Assembly (NCBI GenBank): GCA_019115485.1
Contig: DXDM01000014.1
Span: 1-64,000, forward strand
Origin: Candidatus Barnesiella excrementavium
GTDB taxonomy: Bacteria; Bacteroidota; Bacteroidia; Bacteroidales; Barnesiellaceae
DNA length: 64,000 nt
Direction: 5' to 3'
Numbering within the stretch: position 1 is the stretch's first letter; each line of letters begins with the position of its first letter. The position numbers and the translations under genes were made by a program. Below are positions 24,555 through 33,844 of the stretch, piece after piece. The notes beneath the pieces were generated by a model. The model had not been told where the DNA came from. It saw nothing but the letters and a program-made list of their open reading frames with translations, and searched no databases.

Positions 24555-26054
24555 TTAGAATACGACTACCTTTTGGTGACCGATTACATAGATGCCGGCC
24601 GGCAGGTCGATGATGTTGTTGCCCTCGACGAGTTCAATCTGGCGAACTTGTGCTCCGGCGAGGTTATAGATGGCAACCGATTCGGGTTTGTCGGTGACGA
24701 CTGTCACGTGGCCTTTGCCGTTGATTATCTTCATGCTGTTGACTTCGGTCGTGGTGATACCCGAGTTGTCTTCCATCTTGTACAGGGTGATGTCTTTTTG
24801 ACCGCCCGTGTAGCAGGCAAAACGGGGACTGCCCGTATTGTATTGCAAATAACGGTCTTTTTCGGTCGCCGTAGCACTTTGAATCTTGAACAGGTTCGTG
24901 GTATTGTCGTATGAAATTTTCCAGCCGCATTCGTCGCTGTTGTAGCTGTCGTATACATAAGCGTTATTACCACTACCCTTGTAGCCGGCGAAGATGGTTC
25001 CGTTGCTGATTGAGTAGTTGCCGTCTGACTGTTGGGCGATTTCCCACATAACTGATTGGTTGTCGGTTGTGATTTGACCCTCGGTAATATCGAACTCGGT
25101 ATTCAAGAAATAGTCTTTTTCGTTAGTGGCGTTCATGGCCATCACCGAGGTGGCGTCGTCGCTGGCCTGGTATGTGATGAGGTATGTACCCTCGGTAACA
25201 ATACCATCGGTTACTTTGTTAAAGGTCTTGGCTTTGGAGAGGTCGGTCACGGTCAATGTATATTGAATGGCGCTCGAATAGTATTTGTCCGTTTCGGCTA
25301 CTTCGGCTTTGATCACAGTGGAGCCGCCTCCGGCGACCAATGTAACGAGACCTTTCTGGTTGATGGTAGCTATATTGGTATTGCTGCTGCTATATACGAT
25401 AGTGGCATCGGACTTCGAGGTGGCGGCACTGTTGTAGCTGCCATCGGTCAGCACCTTGTTGATATCGCCCGTAATACCGGTAAAGGCCAGTTCCGGGTCG
25501 GCAAGCATTACTTCTGCCGAGGGGTCGATCAACTCGGCATCGTCAATAATGATACCGGTTTCGGCGGTGCTTTTTACCGAGAAAACAAGTTCATAGTCAC
25601 CCTCTGCTTCTCCTTCTTTCGTATCGAGCGAGAAGGTGTAAGTTACTTGGGTCCATTCGGTACTGTTGATAGTGGTGTAGCCTGAATAGGTAGAATATTT
25701 CTTGGTTTCGGTATTGTAATAGGCATTGCGGACATCTCCTTGTCCCTTAGCCCAGAACGAGAACGAATATTCGATACCCGGTTTCAATCGATAGGCCTGT
25801 GACGAATAACGTTTGTGAGAGGTACTGGTTACCGTCAGAGCCAACGCATTGGAACCGGTGCGGGCATCGGTACTTTTGCTTACGCCAGAGGCTGCAATGT
25901 TGGTTGAATTACCGTTCCAGGCTGTGGGGGCGTCGCCGCTCCAATCCTCGAAGCTGCCGTTTTGCAGCATGTCTACGGCTCCAAAACTCGGAACCGCGCC
26001 AAATAACAGAGCTACTAATAAGATAGCTGTTTGTAAAAAGTAGTTTTTCTTCAT
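24555..26054 (-). CDS. Type IX cargo-like surface protein with carbohydrate-binding-like N-terminus
   Basis: The ATG at 26054 (MKKNYFLQTAILLVALLFGA) gives a signal peptide almost identical to that of the neighbouring 967-residue protein; the longer track ORF is rejected. Mature parts: a CenC-like beta sandwich (about 28-180, MLQNGSFEDWSGDAPTAWNG), one Big_2-like repeat (about 185-275, with IVYSSSNTNIATINQKG), one 150-residue module (about 280-430, GTYLITYQASDDATSVMAMN), and a type A sorting domain ending GHQKVVVF. It is 499 residues long and paralogous to the neighbour, sharing module order and promoter element. The ligand is unknown. Confidence 0.88.
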   Translation of the reverse strand: MKKNYFLQTAILLVALLFGAVPSFGAVDMLQNGSFEDWSGDAPTAWNGNSTNIAASGVSKSTDARTGSNALALTVTSTSHKRYSSQAYRLKPGIEYSFSFWAKGQGDVRNAYYNTETKKYSTYSGYTTINSTEWTQVTYTFSLDTKEGEAEGDYELVFSVKSTAETGIIIDDAELIDPSAEVMLADPELAFTGITGDINKVLTDGSYNSAATSKSDATIVYSSSNTNIATINQKGLVTLVAGGGSTVIKAEVAETDKYYSSAIQYTLTVTDLSKAKTFNKVTDGIVTEGTYLITYQASDDATSVMAMNATNEKDYFLNTEFDITEGQITTDNQSVMWEIAQQSDGNYSISNGTIFAGYKGSGNNAYVYDSYNSDECGWKISYDNTTNLFKIQSATATEKDRYLQYNTGSPRFACYTGGQKDITLYKMEDNSGITTTEVNSMKIINGKGHVTVVTDKPESVAIYNLAGAQVRQIELVEGNNIIDLPAGIYVIGHQKVVVF

Positions 26055-26117
26055 AGATATAATTTTTAGAGTTATGGTGTTTCTATCATTAGCCGGTAGT
26101 GCTTTAACCGGAATAAA

Positions 26118-26156
26118 CAAAAATATAAAATAGCTCTTGAAAGAAAAAGGTTTTTT
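26118..26156 (-). promoter_or_regulatory. Promoter of the 499-residue cargo gene with shared 20-bp element
   Basis: The -7 box TATTTTTG (minus strand, 26118-26125) is preceded after 11 nt by the same 20-mer (26137-26156) as at 24299-24318. Confidence 0.65.
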
Positions 26157-26257
26157 GTGAAAATCTTTCTCTTTTTAATGAAAATGTCATATGGCTACTC
26201 CTGTATTGCTCCTTTTTATTTATTTTGCAGTGTAATTGAAATTTATGATTTGACAAA

Positions 26258-26749
26258 ATGACAAAAGAGATACGGAAGCCGACTAAGATTTTATTTGTGT
26301 GTCTGGGTAATATTTGCCGGTCGCCGGCAGCCGAAGGGGTGTTTCTTCACCTGGTGCGCAAGCGGGGAGTGACCGACTGCTTTGTCGTCGACTCGGCCGG
26401 TACCTATGGCGGTCATGCGGGTGAGTTGCCCGACCCTCGTATGCGGGCGCATGCGGCGCGGCGCGGTTACTTGCTGGAGCATCGCAGCCGTCCGGTGCGA
26501 CCCGACGATTTCGACGATTTTGACCTGATTCTGGGTATGGACGACTACAACATCGACACGCTGCGGTCGATGGCCGACACGCCCGAGCAGGCGGCCAAGG
26601 TGCACCGTATGACTGATTATTGCCGGCACTACCCGGTCGATTGCATTCCCGACCCTTATTACGGTGGGGCCGATGGTTTTGAAAATGTGTTGAATGTGCT
26701 CGAAGATGCCTGCGAAGGGCTTATCGACGAGACGTTGGGCGAAAAATAG
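26258..26749 (+). CDS. Low-molecular-weight protein-tyrosine phosphatase
   Basis: The catalytic loop VCLGNICRSPAAEGVF (CX5RS) is at residues 15-30. The SAGTYGGHAGELPDPRMRAHA segment and the general-acid loop DPYYGGADGFENVL near residue 133 complete the active site. Length 163 is typical. Unlike the ArsC of this window it lacks the extra redox cysteines of arsenate reductases at the corresponding loops, so phosphotyrosine hydrolysis is expected, perhaps in control of exopolysaccharide export or stress. It is monocistronic and convergent with waaA, whose stop is 75 bp away. Confidence 0.94.
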   Translation: MTKEIRKPTKILFVCLGNICRSPAAEGVFLHLVRKRGVTDCFVVDSAGTYGGHAGELPDPRMRAHAARRGYLLEHRSRPVRPDDFDDFDLILGMDDYNIDTLRSMADTPEQAAKVHRMTDYCRHYPVDCIPDPYYGGADGFENVLNVLEDACEGLIDETLGEK

Positions 26750-26824
26750 TCCTGTCCGGCCCTCTCTTCTTACCTTGTCTTTTTTGCCGATGCGATTCCT
26801 TGCTGTCGAGGCAGGGAGGCCGGG

Positions 26825-28060
26825 TTACGCCTCGATTCCGAAGAGGTCTTTGAGAATAAGCCGGGTGGCCCCGGTGTGCGAGGCGATGTAGTGGCCGGCG
26901 TTGTGGCTGGCTGCGGCCAGGGCGTCGGGGTCGGAGAGCAGGCGGTCGGCCGTAGCGCGGAAGGCTTCGCCCGAGTCGATGGCAAATCCGCCTCCGCAGG
27001 CAATGAGTTCGAGAGCCTCCTTGAACCGGCGGTGGTTGGGCCCGAAGATGACGGGCAGGTCATAGACGGCGGCCTCGGCAATGTTGTGTATGCCGGCTCC
27101 GAATCCGCCTCCCACATAGGCCAGGGTGCCGTAGCGGTAGATCGACGAGAGCAGTCCGAAGCAGTCGATGATGAGGCAGTCGCACGTGGCGGCCGTGGCT
27201 TCGGTGGCTCGGGTGTAGCGCAGGGTGGGGCGTTTGAGCCGGCTTTCGATGAAGAGCAGGTGCGACTCGTGTATCTCGTGCGGAGCTATGATGAGCTTGA
27301 TGTCGTCGCGGTGGTTGAAGTAGTCGAGGATAAACTCCTCGTCTTTGGGCCACGAACTTCCGGCGATGAGTACCTTTTTCCCTTGTGCGAACGCCTCGAC
27401 AATGGGCAATTCCTTGGCCGACAGTCTGATGTCGCTCACGCGGTCGAAGCGGGTGTCGCCCACGACCGACACGTTGGTGATACCGATACCGGCCAGCAAC
27501 TGGCGCGACTGTTCGTTCTGGATATAGAGGTGGGTAAAGTTGCGCAAGATGCGGCGGAAATAGCCTCCGTAGAAACGGAAGAACACCTGGTTGGGACGGA
27601 AGATGGCCGAGATGCTGTATGTGGGGATATTCCGCCGTTTGAGCTCGTTGAGGTAGTTGGCCCAGAACTCATATTTGATGAAGATGGCCTGCGTGGGCCG
27701 GGTGAGGTCGAGGAATCGCTTGACATTGCCCGGCAGGTCGAAGGGGAGGTAGCACACGAGGTCGGCTCCCGGGTAGTTCTTGCGCACTTCGTAACCCGAG
27801 GGGGAGAAGAAGGTGAGCAGGATACGGGTGTCGGGCCGTGCCTTGCGAATGGCTTCGATGAGGGGACGCCCCTGTTCAAACTCGCCCAGCGACGAGGCGT
27901 GTATCCACAGGTAGCCGCCTTGCGGGTCGGCGTGTTGCGACAGGTAGTCGAAGATGCCCTTCTGCCCTTGCGTCAGTTTGCGGGCCTTGGCATTGCGCAT
28001 ACCGGCCAAAGCGACCAGTTGTTTATAGCAATATATTCCAAAATTATAAATCAGTTTCAT
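26825..28060 (-). CDS. waaA: 3-deoxy-D-manno-octulosonic acid (Kdo) transferase
   Basis: WaaA attaches Kdo to lipid A precursor at the inner membrane during LPS synthesis. The start has a short hydrophobic anchor (MKLIYNFGIYCYKQLVALAG). The N-terminal Rossmann half contains WIHASSLGEFEQGRPLIEAI with the catalytic glutamate, LTFFSPSGYEVRKNYPG and IKYEFWANYL. The C-terminal half has the CMP-Kdo-binding segment YVGGGFGAGIHNIAEAAVYDLPVIFGPNH. Length 411 is normal. It is the last gene of the long minus-strand series from mnmA, 25 bp after the OMP-like gene. Confidence 0.95.
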   Translation of the reverse strand: MKLIYNFGIYCYKQLVALAGMRNAKARKLTQGQKGIFDYLSQHADPQGGYLWIHASSLGEFEQGRPLIEAIRKARPDTRILLTFFSPSGYEVRKNYPGADLVCYLPFDLPGNVKRFLDLTRPTQAIFIKYEFWANYLNELKRRNIPTYSISAIFRPNQVFFRFYGGYFRRILRNFTHLYIQNEQSRQLLAGIGITNVSVVGDTRFDRVSDIRLSAKELPIVEAFAQGKKVLIAGSSWPKDEEFILDYFNHRDDIKLIIAPHEIHESHLLFIESRLKRPTLRYTRATEATAATCDCLIIDCFGLLSSIYRYGTLAYVGGGFGAGIHNIAEAAVYDLPVIFGPNHRRFKEALELIACGGGFAIDSGEAFRATADRLLSDPDALAAASHNAGHYIASHTGATRLILKDLFGIEA

Positions 28061-28085
28061 AGTGAACGATTCTCCTCGTAACGGT

Positions 28086-29165
28086 TTACAAGATGTTTTT
28101 CAGATATCCCCGGCTTTTTGCCGTCTTCCGCTCTTTCCAGGCCTGGTCGTCGAGGTAGAACCGCAGGACGAGCTGCTGCTGGAAGTCGAGGTTCCCCGGC
28201 GTGTAGTGCAGGTTGAACGAGGCCAGACAGTTGAGATAGCTCTTGCGGAAGAGGTAGGCATATATGTCGGTGCGATTATAGGTCGGTGACTGATAGAAGG
28301 GGTCGCCCTGATTGAGCTGTGACCCCAACTGGGGGTAGAGCGGCATTTGCGCCCCGCCCTTGTAGAAGGTGTTGTGCAGCCCCAGGAATCGCCATTCGGC
28401 CCGCAGGTCGACAAGCAGACCTTGCGGGTGGTGCCAGGTGCCCACGTTGCGCAGCCGGTCGAGGCTGAGGTGATAGCCCGCTTTGAGCGTGAGCGTGTCG
28501 AGCGGGGTGCAGGGGGTGAGGTCCAGGCCCACGTAGGGACTGACGATGAGGTTGTCGGTCACGGTATAGCGGTCGTCCGAGTTACGCGGCCGGGCCAGGT
28601 GGTTCATCACCAGATGTCCCCCGGCAAAGAGATAGGGCAGAGGTTGCCACCGTCCGTTGAAGACCACCATGAAGGCCTCGCGTTTCACCTCGGTCTGTAC
28701 CTGACGCCAGTCGACGTAGAGCTCGGCAAACCCTTTGGGGTGTACATACTGGAAGAGGGCTCCCGCGATGTTGGGCCTGAAATAGGTGAGCGAGTCGTAT
28801 TGCAGTATGGCCGGTTCGTTCTCAATCAGCTGGGTGCGGGGGAACATACCCATCGACATGCGGAATCGCGGCGATGAGTAGCGGTAGTAGACCGTGGGGT
28901 GTATGCGGGCATTCTCGGTAGAGCCGTCGATGGGTTGTACCCACGAGGCTCCTGCCATGATGGCGCTGCGGCCGATGCGTACTCCTATCTCGGGCGAGAG
29001 TCGTGTGCCGAAAAGGGTTTGCGACTCGACCTTGGAGTAGCCATATTCTCGATTATCGAAGAAGGCCGTCATGTCGACACTCCACGCCACTTGCTGTGCC
29101 CGTGCCGGGAGCAGGGCGGCCAGTAGTGTGACAACAAGCAGTATGTGTGTGCGACGGCAACTCAT
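28086..29165 (-). CDS. Exported beta-rich protein of unknown function
   Basis: The start at 29165 ([24 protein letters not shown]) gives a signal peptide and places the ATG in a TGATG overlap with the gltX stop. The 335 mature residues show many amphipathic strands with aromatic girdles (YYRYSSPRFRMSMGMFPR, HPKGFAELYVDWRQVQTEV), as in outer-membrane barrels, but the C-terminus (GYLKNIL) lacks the terminal Phe/Tyr signature. I do not recognise the family. Position between gltX and waaA makes an envelope role plausible only because of the signal peptide and waaA. Confidence 0.75.
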   Translation of the reverse strand: MSCRRTHILLVVTLLAALLPARAQQVAWSVDMTAFFDNREYGYSKVESQTLFGTRLSPEIGVRIGRSAIMAGASWVQPIDGSTENARIHPTVYYRYSSPRFRMSMGMFPRTQLIENEPAILQYDSLTYFRPNIAGALFQYVHPKGFAELYVDWRQVQTEVKREAFMVVFNGRWQPLPYLFAGGHLVMNHLARPRNSDDRYTVTDNLIVSPYVGLDLTPCTPLDTLTLKAGYHLSLDRLRNVGTWHHPQGLLVDLRAEWRFLGLHNTFYKGGAQMPLYPQLGSQLNQGDPFYQSPTYNRTDIYAYLFRKSYLNCLASFNLHYTPGNLDFQQQLVLRFYLDDQAWKERKTAKSRGYLKNIL

Positions 29166-30682
29166 CAACCCAGGTATTCGATAGCTCGTTCGATGCGTTT
29201 GATGGTCTCCTCTTTGCCCATGATTTCGGTGATGTCGAACATGTGCGGACCTTTGCATTCGCCCACTACGGCCAGACGGAAGGCGTTCATCACGTTGCCC
29301 AGGTGGTAGCCGTTGCGTTCGATCCAGTCGAGCACCACTTTCTCGGCGTGGGCCGACGAGAGGTCGTCGAGGTTGCGCAGAATCTCAATCAGTTCGCGCA
29401 TGATGGCGGGGGTATCTTCTTTCCAGCGTTTCTTGACCGATTTCTCTTCATAGCTGGTAGGCGCCACAAAGAAGAAGGCGGCCTGGTCCCACAGCTCCTT
29501 GACGAAACTTACCCGGCCTTTGACCAGCCCGATGATGCGGGCCACGGTGGCGGGGTCGGCCTCGATGCCTTTCTCTTTGAGAATGGGCATGAAGAGGGAG
29601 GTGAGCTCTTCGTTGCTCTTTTCCTGTATGTATTTATGGTTGAACCATTTGCCTTTTTCGTAGTCGAATTTGGCTCCGCTCTTGCTGCATTTTTCGAGCG
29701 AGAAGAGCTTGATGAGCTCGTCCATCGACAGAATCTCCTGGTCGTTGCCGGGGTTCCAGCCCAGCAGGGCGAGGAAATTGACCACAGCCTCGGGCAGGTA
29801 GCCCGACTCGCGGTAGCCCGACGACACTTCGCCCGTCTTGGGGTCGTGCCATTCGAGGGGGAATACGGGGAATCCCAACCGGTCGCCGTCGCGTTTGCTC
29901 AGTTTCCCTTTTCCGTCGGGTTTCAACAGCAGGGGCAGGTGGGCAAAGCGGGGCATCGTGTCTTCCCAGCCGAAGGCCCGGTAGAGCAGGACGTGCAGCG
30001 GGGCCGAGGGCAACCACTCTTCACCGCGAATCACGTGCGAGACGAGCATCAGGTGGTCGTCGACGATGTTGGCCAGGTGATAGGTGGGCAGGTTGTCGGC
30101 CGATTTGTAGAGCACCTTGTCGTCGAGAATCGACGAGTTGATGGTCACTTTGCCGCGAATGAGGTCGTCGACCACTACATCTTCGCCCGGTTCGATTTTG
30201 AACCGCACCACATACTGGGTGCCGTCGGCAATCAGTCGGTCTACCTCCTCCTTGCTCATCGTGAGCGAGTTGCGCATCTGCATGCGGGTCGAGGCGTCGT
30301 ATTGGAAGTTGGCGATTTCCTGACGTTTGGCTTCCAGCTCGGCCGGGGTGTCGAAGGCGATATAGGCTTTGCCGGCTTCGAGCAGCAGGTCTACATATTT
30401 GCGGTAAATCTCTTTCCGCTCCGATTGCCGGTAGGGACCGTAGTTGCCGCCGTAGCTCACCCCTTCGTCAAAGTGAATGCCCAGCCATTCGAGAGCCTCG
30501 ATGATGTAGGCCTCGGCACCGGGAACAAACCGTTGGGAGTCGGTGTCTTCGATACGGAAAATCAGGTCGCCATGGTGTTGCTTGGCAAACAGGTAGTTAT
30601 AGAGAGCGGTACGGACTCCGCCGATGTGCAAGGGGCCCGTGGGGCTGGGCGCGAAACGCACCCGTACTTTTCTTTCGGTCAT
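29165..30682 (-). CDS. gltX: Glutamyl-tRNA synthetase
   Basis: GltX charges tRNA-Glu with glutamate. The start [20 protein letters not shown] at 30682 is preferred to 30718. The class I HIGH-type motif is in [12 protein letters not shown], and the KMSKS counterpart is [13 protein letters not shown] near residue 245. The catalytic domain includes [16 protein letters not shown] and the anticodon-binding helical part occupies the last 170 residues. Length 505 is normal for the non-discriminating or discriminating type, which cannot be told apart here. It is 86 bp downstream of xseB. Confidence 0.97.
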   Translation of the reverse strand: MTERKVRVRFAPSPTGPLHIGGVRTALYNYLFAKQHHGDLIFRIEDTDSQRFVPGAEAYIIEALEWLGIHFDEGVSYGGNYGPYRQSERKEIYRKYVDLLLEAGKAYIAFDTPAELEAKRQEIANFQYDASTRMQMRNSLTMSKEEVDRLIADGTQYVVRFKIEPGEDVVVDDLIRGKVTINSSILDDKVLYKSADNLPTYHLANIVDDHLMLVSHVIRGEEWLPSAPLHVLLYRAFGWEDTMPRFAHLPLLLKPDGKGKLSKRDGDRLGFPVFPLEWHDPKTGEVSSGYRESGYLPEAVVNFLALLGWNPGNDQEILSMDELIKLFSLEKCSKSGAKFDYEKGKWFNHKYIQEKSNEELTSLFMPILKEKGIEADPATVARIIGLVKGRVSFVKELWDQAAFFFVAPTSYEEKSVKKRWKEDTPAIMRELIEILRNLDDLSSAHAEKVVLDWIERNGYHLGNVMNAFRLAVVGECKGPHMFDITEIMGKEETIKRIERAIEYLG

Positions 30683-30768
30683 ATTCATAGGGTTGAAAAA
30701 CTCGGCAAAATTAAACATTTTTTTTGATTTAGCCTATACGCCTGCCCTATATTATAGGGGGCGAGGGG

Positions 30769-30972
30769 CTAATCGTTCAGTTCGTTCAGGATTTTCTGCA
30801 AGGCTTCGTCGGTCTCGAAGAGCTTCGACTTGCAGAATTTGAGCAGTTCGAGCGAACGGGCGGTGCACTTTTGCAGCTCGTCGATTTCGTACTCGTTGTT
30901 TTGCAGTTTGGTGACAATCGATTCCAACTCGGCTATCGCCTGGGCATAGGAGATTTCGGTTTTCTTGGCCAT
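30769..30972 (-). CDS. xseB: Exodeoxyribonuclease VII small subunit
   Basis: This 67-residue coiled-coil subunit of ExoVII starts MAKKTEISYAQAIAELESIV and has the family pattern with NNEYEIDELQKCTARSLELL and a final FCKSKLFETDEALQKIL. It begins 8 bp after the xseA stop, so the two subunits are co-translated, as expected for a complex with excess small subunit. The C-terminal acidic end is normal. Confidence 0.95.
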   Translation of the reverse strand: MAKKTEISYAQAIAELESIVTKLQNNEYEIDELQKCTARSLELLKFCKSKLFETDEALQKILNELND

Positions 30973-30980
30973 ATCGGTAT

Positions 30981-32246
30981 CTATTTGGTTTTCGAGAATT
31001 GGGTGGTTTCGACCCGGCTGACGACCGAGCCGTCGGCCAGCAGGGTCTCTATGGTCTCGCCGGGGGCGAGGTTGGTCACGCTCTTGACGACGTGTCCCTG
31101 ATGCAGGGTGAGGCTATACCCCCGTTGCAACAGCGATTGGGGCGAGACTAGCTCGACGGTCGTTGCCAGTTGGTCGAGGCGGGAGCGCTCGGCGTCGAGG
31201 CGGGAGCGCAGGGCATGCTTTATCTGTTCGAGCCACAGCTCGGATTTGTGCCGCTCGTTCAGAATGCGCCGTTCGACCAGCATCGGCAGGGCCGACGTGG
31301 TGCGTTGCAGTGTCTGTTTCTCGCGTTGCAGCCGGTCGCGCACCGCTTCGCTTATCGAGAGGGATAGCCCGGCTACGTGGAGGTCGGCTTCGTGCAGGCG
31401 GGCGATAATCCACTCGGCGGCGGCTGTCGGGGTCTTGACCCGGGTATTGGCCACCAGGTCGATGACGGTGTCGTCGCGTTCGTGGCCGATGCCGGTGATG
31501 ACGGGCAGGGGGAACTGGGCTACGTTGGCGGCCAGCGGGTAGCTGTCGAAGCTGTTGAGGTCGGAGGTGGCACCTCCGCCCCGAATGATGACCACGCCGT
31601 CGAACAGCTCCTCGTGGCAGGCAATGCGGTCGAGCGCCTCGATAATGGAGCGTTCGGTCTGCTCGCCCTGCATCGAGGCGGGGAAGAGCACCGTGTAGAC
31701 GCGGTAGCCGTAAGGGTTGTTCTGCAACTGGTTCATGAAGTCGCCATACCCGGCGGCTGAGGGGGAGGAGATGATGGCAAACCGTTGCGGCAGCGGCGGC
31801 CATGCAAGCTCCTTGTTCATGTCGGCCACCCCTTCGTCGCGCAGTTGTTGCAAGATGGCTGCCCTGCGGCGGGCGGCATCGCCCAGGGTGTAGGTGGGGT
31901 CGATGTCGTGAATGGTGAGGCTGTATCCGTACAGTTCGTGGAAGACGGGCGAGACCAGGACCAGAATCTTGATGCCGGAGGTGAAGAGTTGCCCGGTCGA
32001 TTGCTCGAACCAGGGTCGCAACAGTCTGAACGTGGTGGCCCATATCGTGGCCCGGGCTTTGGCCACGGTCCGTCCCGTGGATTCCTCCTTTTCAATGAGT
32101 TCGAGGTAGCAGTGGCCCGAGGGGTGTATGCGGGCCTCGCTGATTTCGGCCCGTACCCAGTAGCGCTCGGGCAGGGCCTCCTGCAAGGCGTCGCGCACGC
32201 GGGCATTCAGTTCGAGCAGGGAGAATTCTTTTCGTCCGGCCGTCAT
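30981..32246 (-). CDS. xseA: Exodeoxyribonuclease VII large subunit
   Basis: XseA is the catalytic subunit of ExoVII, which degrades single-stranded DNA from both ends. The ATG at 32246 (MTAGRKEFSLLELNARVRDA) overlaps the upstream protease gene by ATGA; the 552-residue track ORF extends into it out of frame and is rejected. An OB-fold N-terminus (YWVRAEISEARIHPSGHCYLELIE) leads into the catalytic domain with VVIIRGGGATSDLNSFDSY and TGIGHERDDTVIDLVA. The coiled-coil C-terminal part follows. Length 421 is close to the family norm. Confidence 0.96.
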   Translation of the reverse strand: MTAGRKEFSLLELNARVRDALQEALPERYWVRAEISEARIHPSGHCYLELIEKEESTGRTVAKARATIWATTFRLLRPWFEQSTGQLFTSGIKILVLVSPVFHELYGYSLTIHDIDPTYTLGDAARRRAAILQQLRDEGVADMNKELAWPPLPQRFAIISSPSAAGYGDFMNQLQNNPYGYRVYTVLFPASMQGEQTERSIIEALDRIACHEELFDGVVIIRGGGATSDLNSFDSYPLAANVAQFPLPVITGIGHERDDTVIDLVANTRVKTPTAAAEWIIARLHEADLHVAGLSLSISEAVRDRLQREKQTLQRTTSALPMLVERRILNERHKSELWLEQIKHALRSRLDAERSRLDQLATTVELVSPQSLLQRGYSLTLHQGHVVKSVTNLAPGETIETLLADGSVVSRVETTQFSKTK

Positions 32247-33844
32247 AAGCGTTGTATCTTTTGAGTCCAACAAAACTGTCGGCCTCGGGCCGACAGGAGA
32301 TATATACCGGGTTTCAACCCGGTGAGGTCGAGTGCGTCTCCTTCGCAGAGGCGATGCGTTTGCACCAGCGAGCCTCCTGCGTGGTAGATGCGCAGGTCGA
32401 TATACTCTTCGCCGGCAGGTAATGCCGTGACCGAGATGACGGGGCTCCCCTCGCGGTAGGCGAGTTGCAGCGGAGCGTCGGTCGTGCGGGCGGTCTCTAT
32501 GGCTGCCCCCTGACGGTAGGCGGCGTAGAAGTCGGGAATGCCGTAGCCCAGCAGCGAGTCGGGCGTGAGGTATTGCGAACTGTTTTGTCGAATGAGCGAG
32601 ATGATTTCCCGGGCCGACAGCTGCGGCAGGGCCTGCCACAGACAGGCGGTGAGTCCGGCCACGATGGGAGCCGAAAACGAGGTGCCGTTTTTCAGTTGCA
32701 GTTGGCCGTCGGGGTTGATGGTGGCCGCGGCGGCACCGATAGCCACCACGTCGGGTTTCACACGTCCGTCGGCCGTGGGGCCGGCACCCGAGAAGTTGGC
32801 CGGACGGCCGTCAGCACCGACGGCCCCCACGGTGAGTATACCCGCTACATCGGCGGGAACGGTTATCTTTTCCCAATCGTTTATCCGTTCGTTCCCGGCA
32901 CTCACCACGATGAGCAGACCTTTTTCTACTCCTCGTGCAGCCGCCTGCGAGATGAAGGTGGTGTGTCCGTCCAGGTCGTCCCAGGTGTGGTCGTATCGGC
33001 TGTCGTCAAACCGGGAGTATCCCAGCGACGAGGTGACGACGTCGACCCCCAGGCTGTCGGCATATTCGAGCGCCGCCGCCCAGTAGTCCTCTTCGGCAGG
33101 ATACTCGGTGGCCGTATCTTCCGACCGCAACAGCCAGTATGCGGCTTGCGGGGCCGTACCGATGAACTGGTTGCTGTCGTTCACCAGCAGGGTCGAGAGT
33201 ACCGACGAGCCGTGGCTGTCGCCGTTGCGGAAGTCCATCGTTTCGTCGATGAAATCGTGTACCCCCACGATGCGGTCGGGGTCGAACCGCGGGTTGCGGT
33301 CGGCATTGAGAAAGCCTCCGTCGATGACGGCGATGGTCATGCCCTCGCCGCGGAATCCTGCCTGGTGCAGCCGATTGCCGTTGTGCAGCGCAATCTGTTG
33401 GGCTGCGTCGCCGTAGATTGAAAGAGGGTCGGTCTCGACCGACTTCTTGCGGGGGCTGACAAGGCTGCCGGCCGGTTGTACGGGAGAGCCCAGCCGGTCG
33501 AAGCGGGCGACGAAGGGGAGGTGCTCGATGGCACTGAGCCGGGAGGTATCGGTAAGAGCAACGGTGGCCGTGTTGAGCCATTTCGAGGTGGCCAGGATGC
33601 AGGCCCCTTCCTCCGACAGCCGTTTCAGCCGGGAGGGGGAGACGGGCAGGTCGGTCGAGTCGATGGCAATGCCGTATTTCTGCCGGTGTTCCAGGGCTCG
33701 TGACGACAGAAACTGCTCGGGCCTGTCGAGCGAACAGGCCGACTCGCCCTTGTCGGTGAACCAGATGCGGTAGTGTTGCTCTTGTGCCCGGCCGCCGAGG
33801 AGCATCGTGAGGAGCAGTAGTGCGGTGTAGAGGCGTCGTTTCAT
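32243..33844 (-). CDS. S8-family (subtilisin-like) serine peptidase with C-terminal sorting-like domain
   Basis: The start at 33844 (MKRRLYTALLLLTMLLGGRAQ) gives a signal peptide and overlaps the mnmA stop by ATGA. Residues about 25-120 resemble an inhibitor/propeptide segment. The catalytic triad is Asp in TIAVIDGGFLNADR, His in GDSHGSSVLSTLL and Ser in NGTSFSAPIVAGL, with the oxyanion Asn in VVSAGNERIND. The last 75 residues (EYIDLRIYHAGGSLVQTHRL, LKPGIYLLSARG) look like a type A type IX sorting domain, so the enzyme is probably secreted to the surface. Length is 533 residues. It sits inside a housekeeping operon (mnmA-xseA-xseB-gltX), an unusual place for a surface protease. Confidence 0.92.
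   Translation of the reverse strand: MKRRLYTALLLLTMLLGGRAQEQHYRIWFTDKGESACSLDRPEQFLSSRALEHRQKYGIAIDSTDLPVSPSRLKRLSEEGACILATSKWLNTATVALTDTSRLSAIEHLPFVARFDRLGSPVQPAGSLVSPRKKSVETDPLSIYGDAAQQIALHNGNRLHQAGFRGEGMTIAVIDGGFLNADRNPRFDPDRIVGVHDFIDETMDFRNGDSHGSSVLSTLLVNDSNQFIGTAPQAAYWLLRSEDTATEYPAEEDYWAAALEYADSLGVDVVTSSLGYSRFDDSRYDHTWDDLDGHTTFISQAAARGVEKGLLIVVSAGNERINDWEKITVPADVAGILTVGAVGADGRPANFSGAGPTADGRVKPDVVAIGAAAATINPDGQLQLKNGTSFSAPIVAGLTACLWQALPQLSAREIISLIRQNSSQYLTPDSLLGYGIPDFYAAYRQGAAIETARTTDAPLQLAYREGSPVISVTALPAGEEYIDLRIYHAGGSLVQTHRLCEGDALDLTGLKPGIYLLSARGRQFCWTQKIQRL

Noticed and set aside
29147-30727. 526-residue plus-strand ORF over gltX
   Set aside because: Antisense shadow; gltX motifs are intact on the minus strand.
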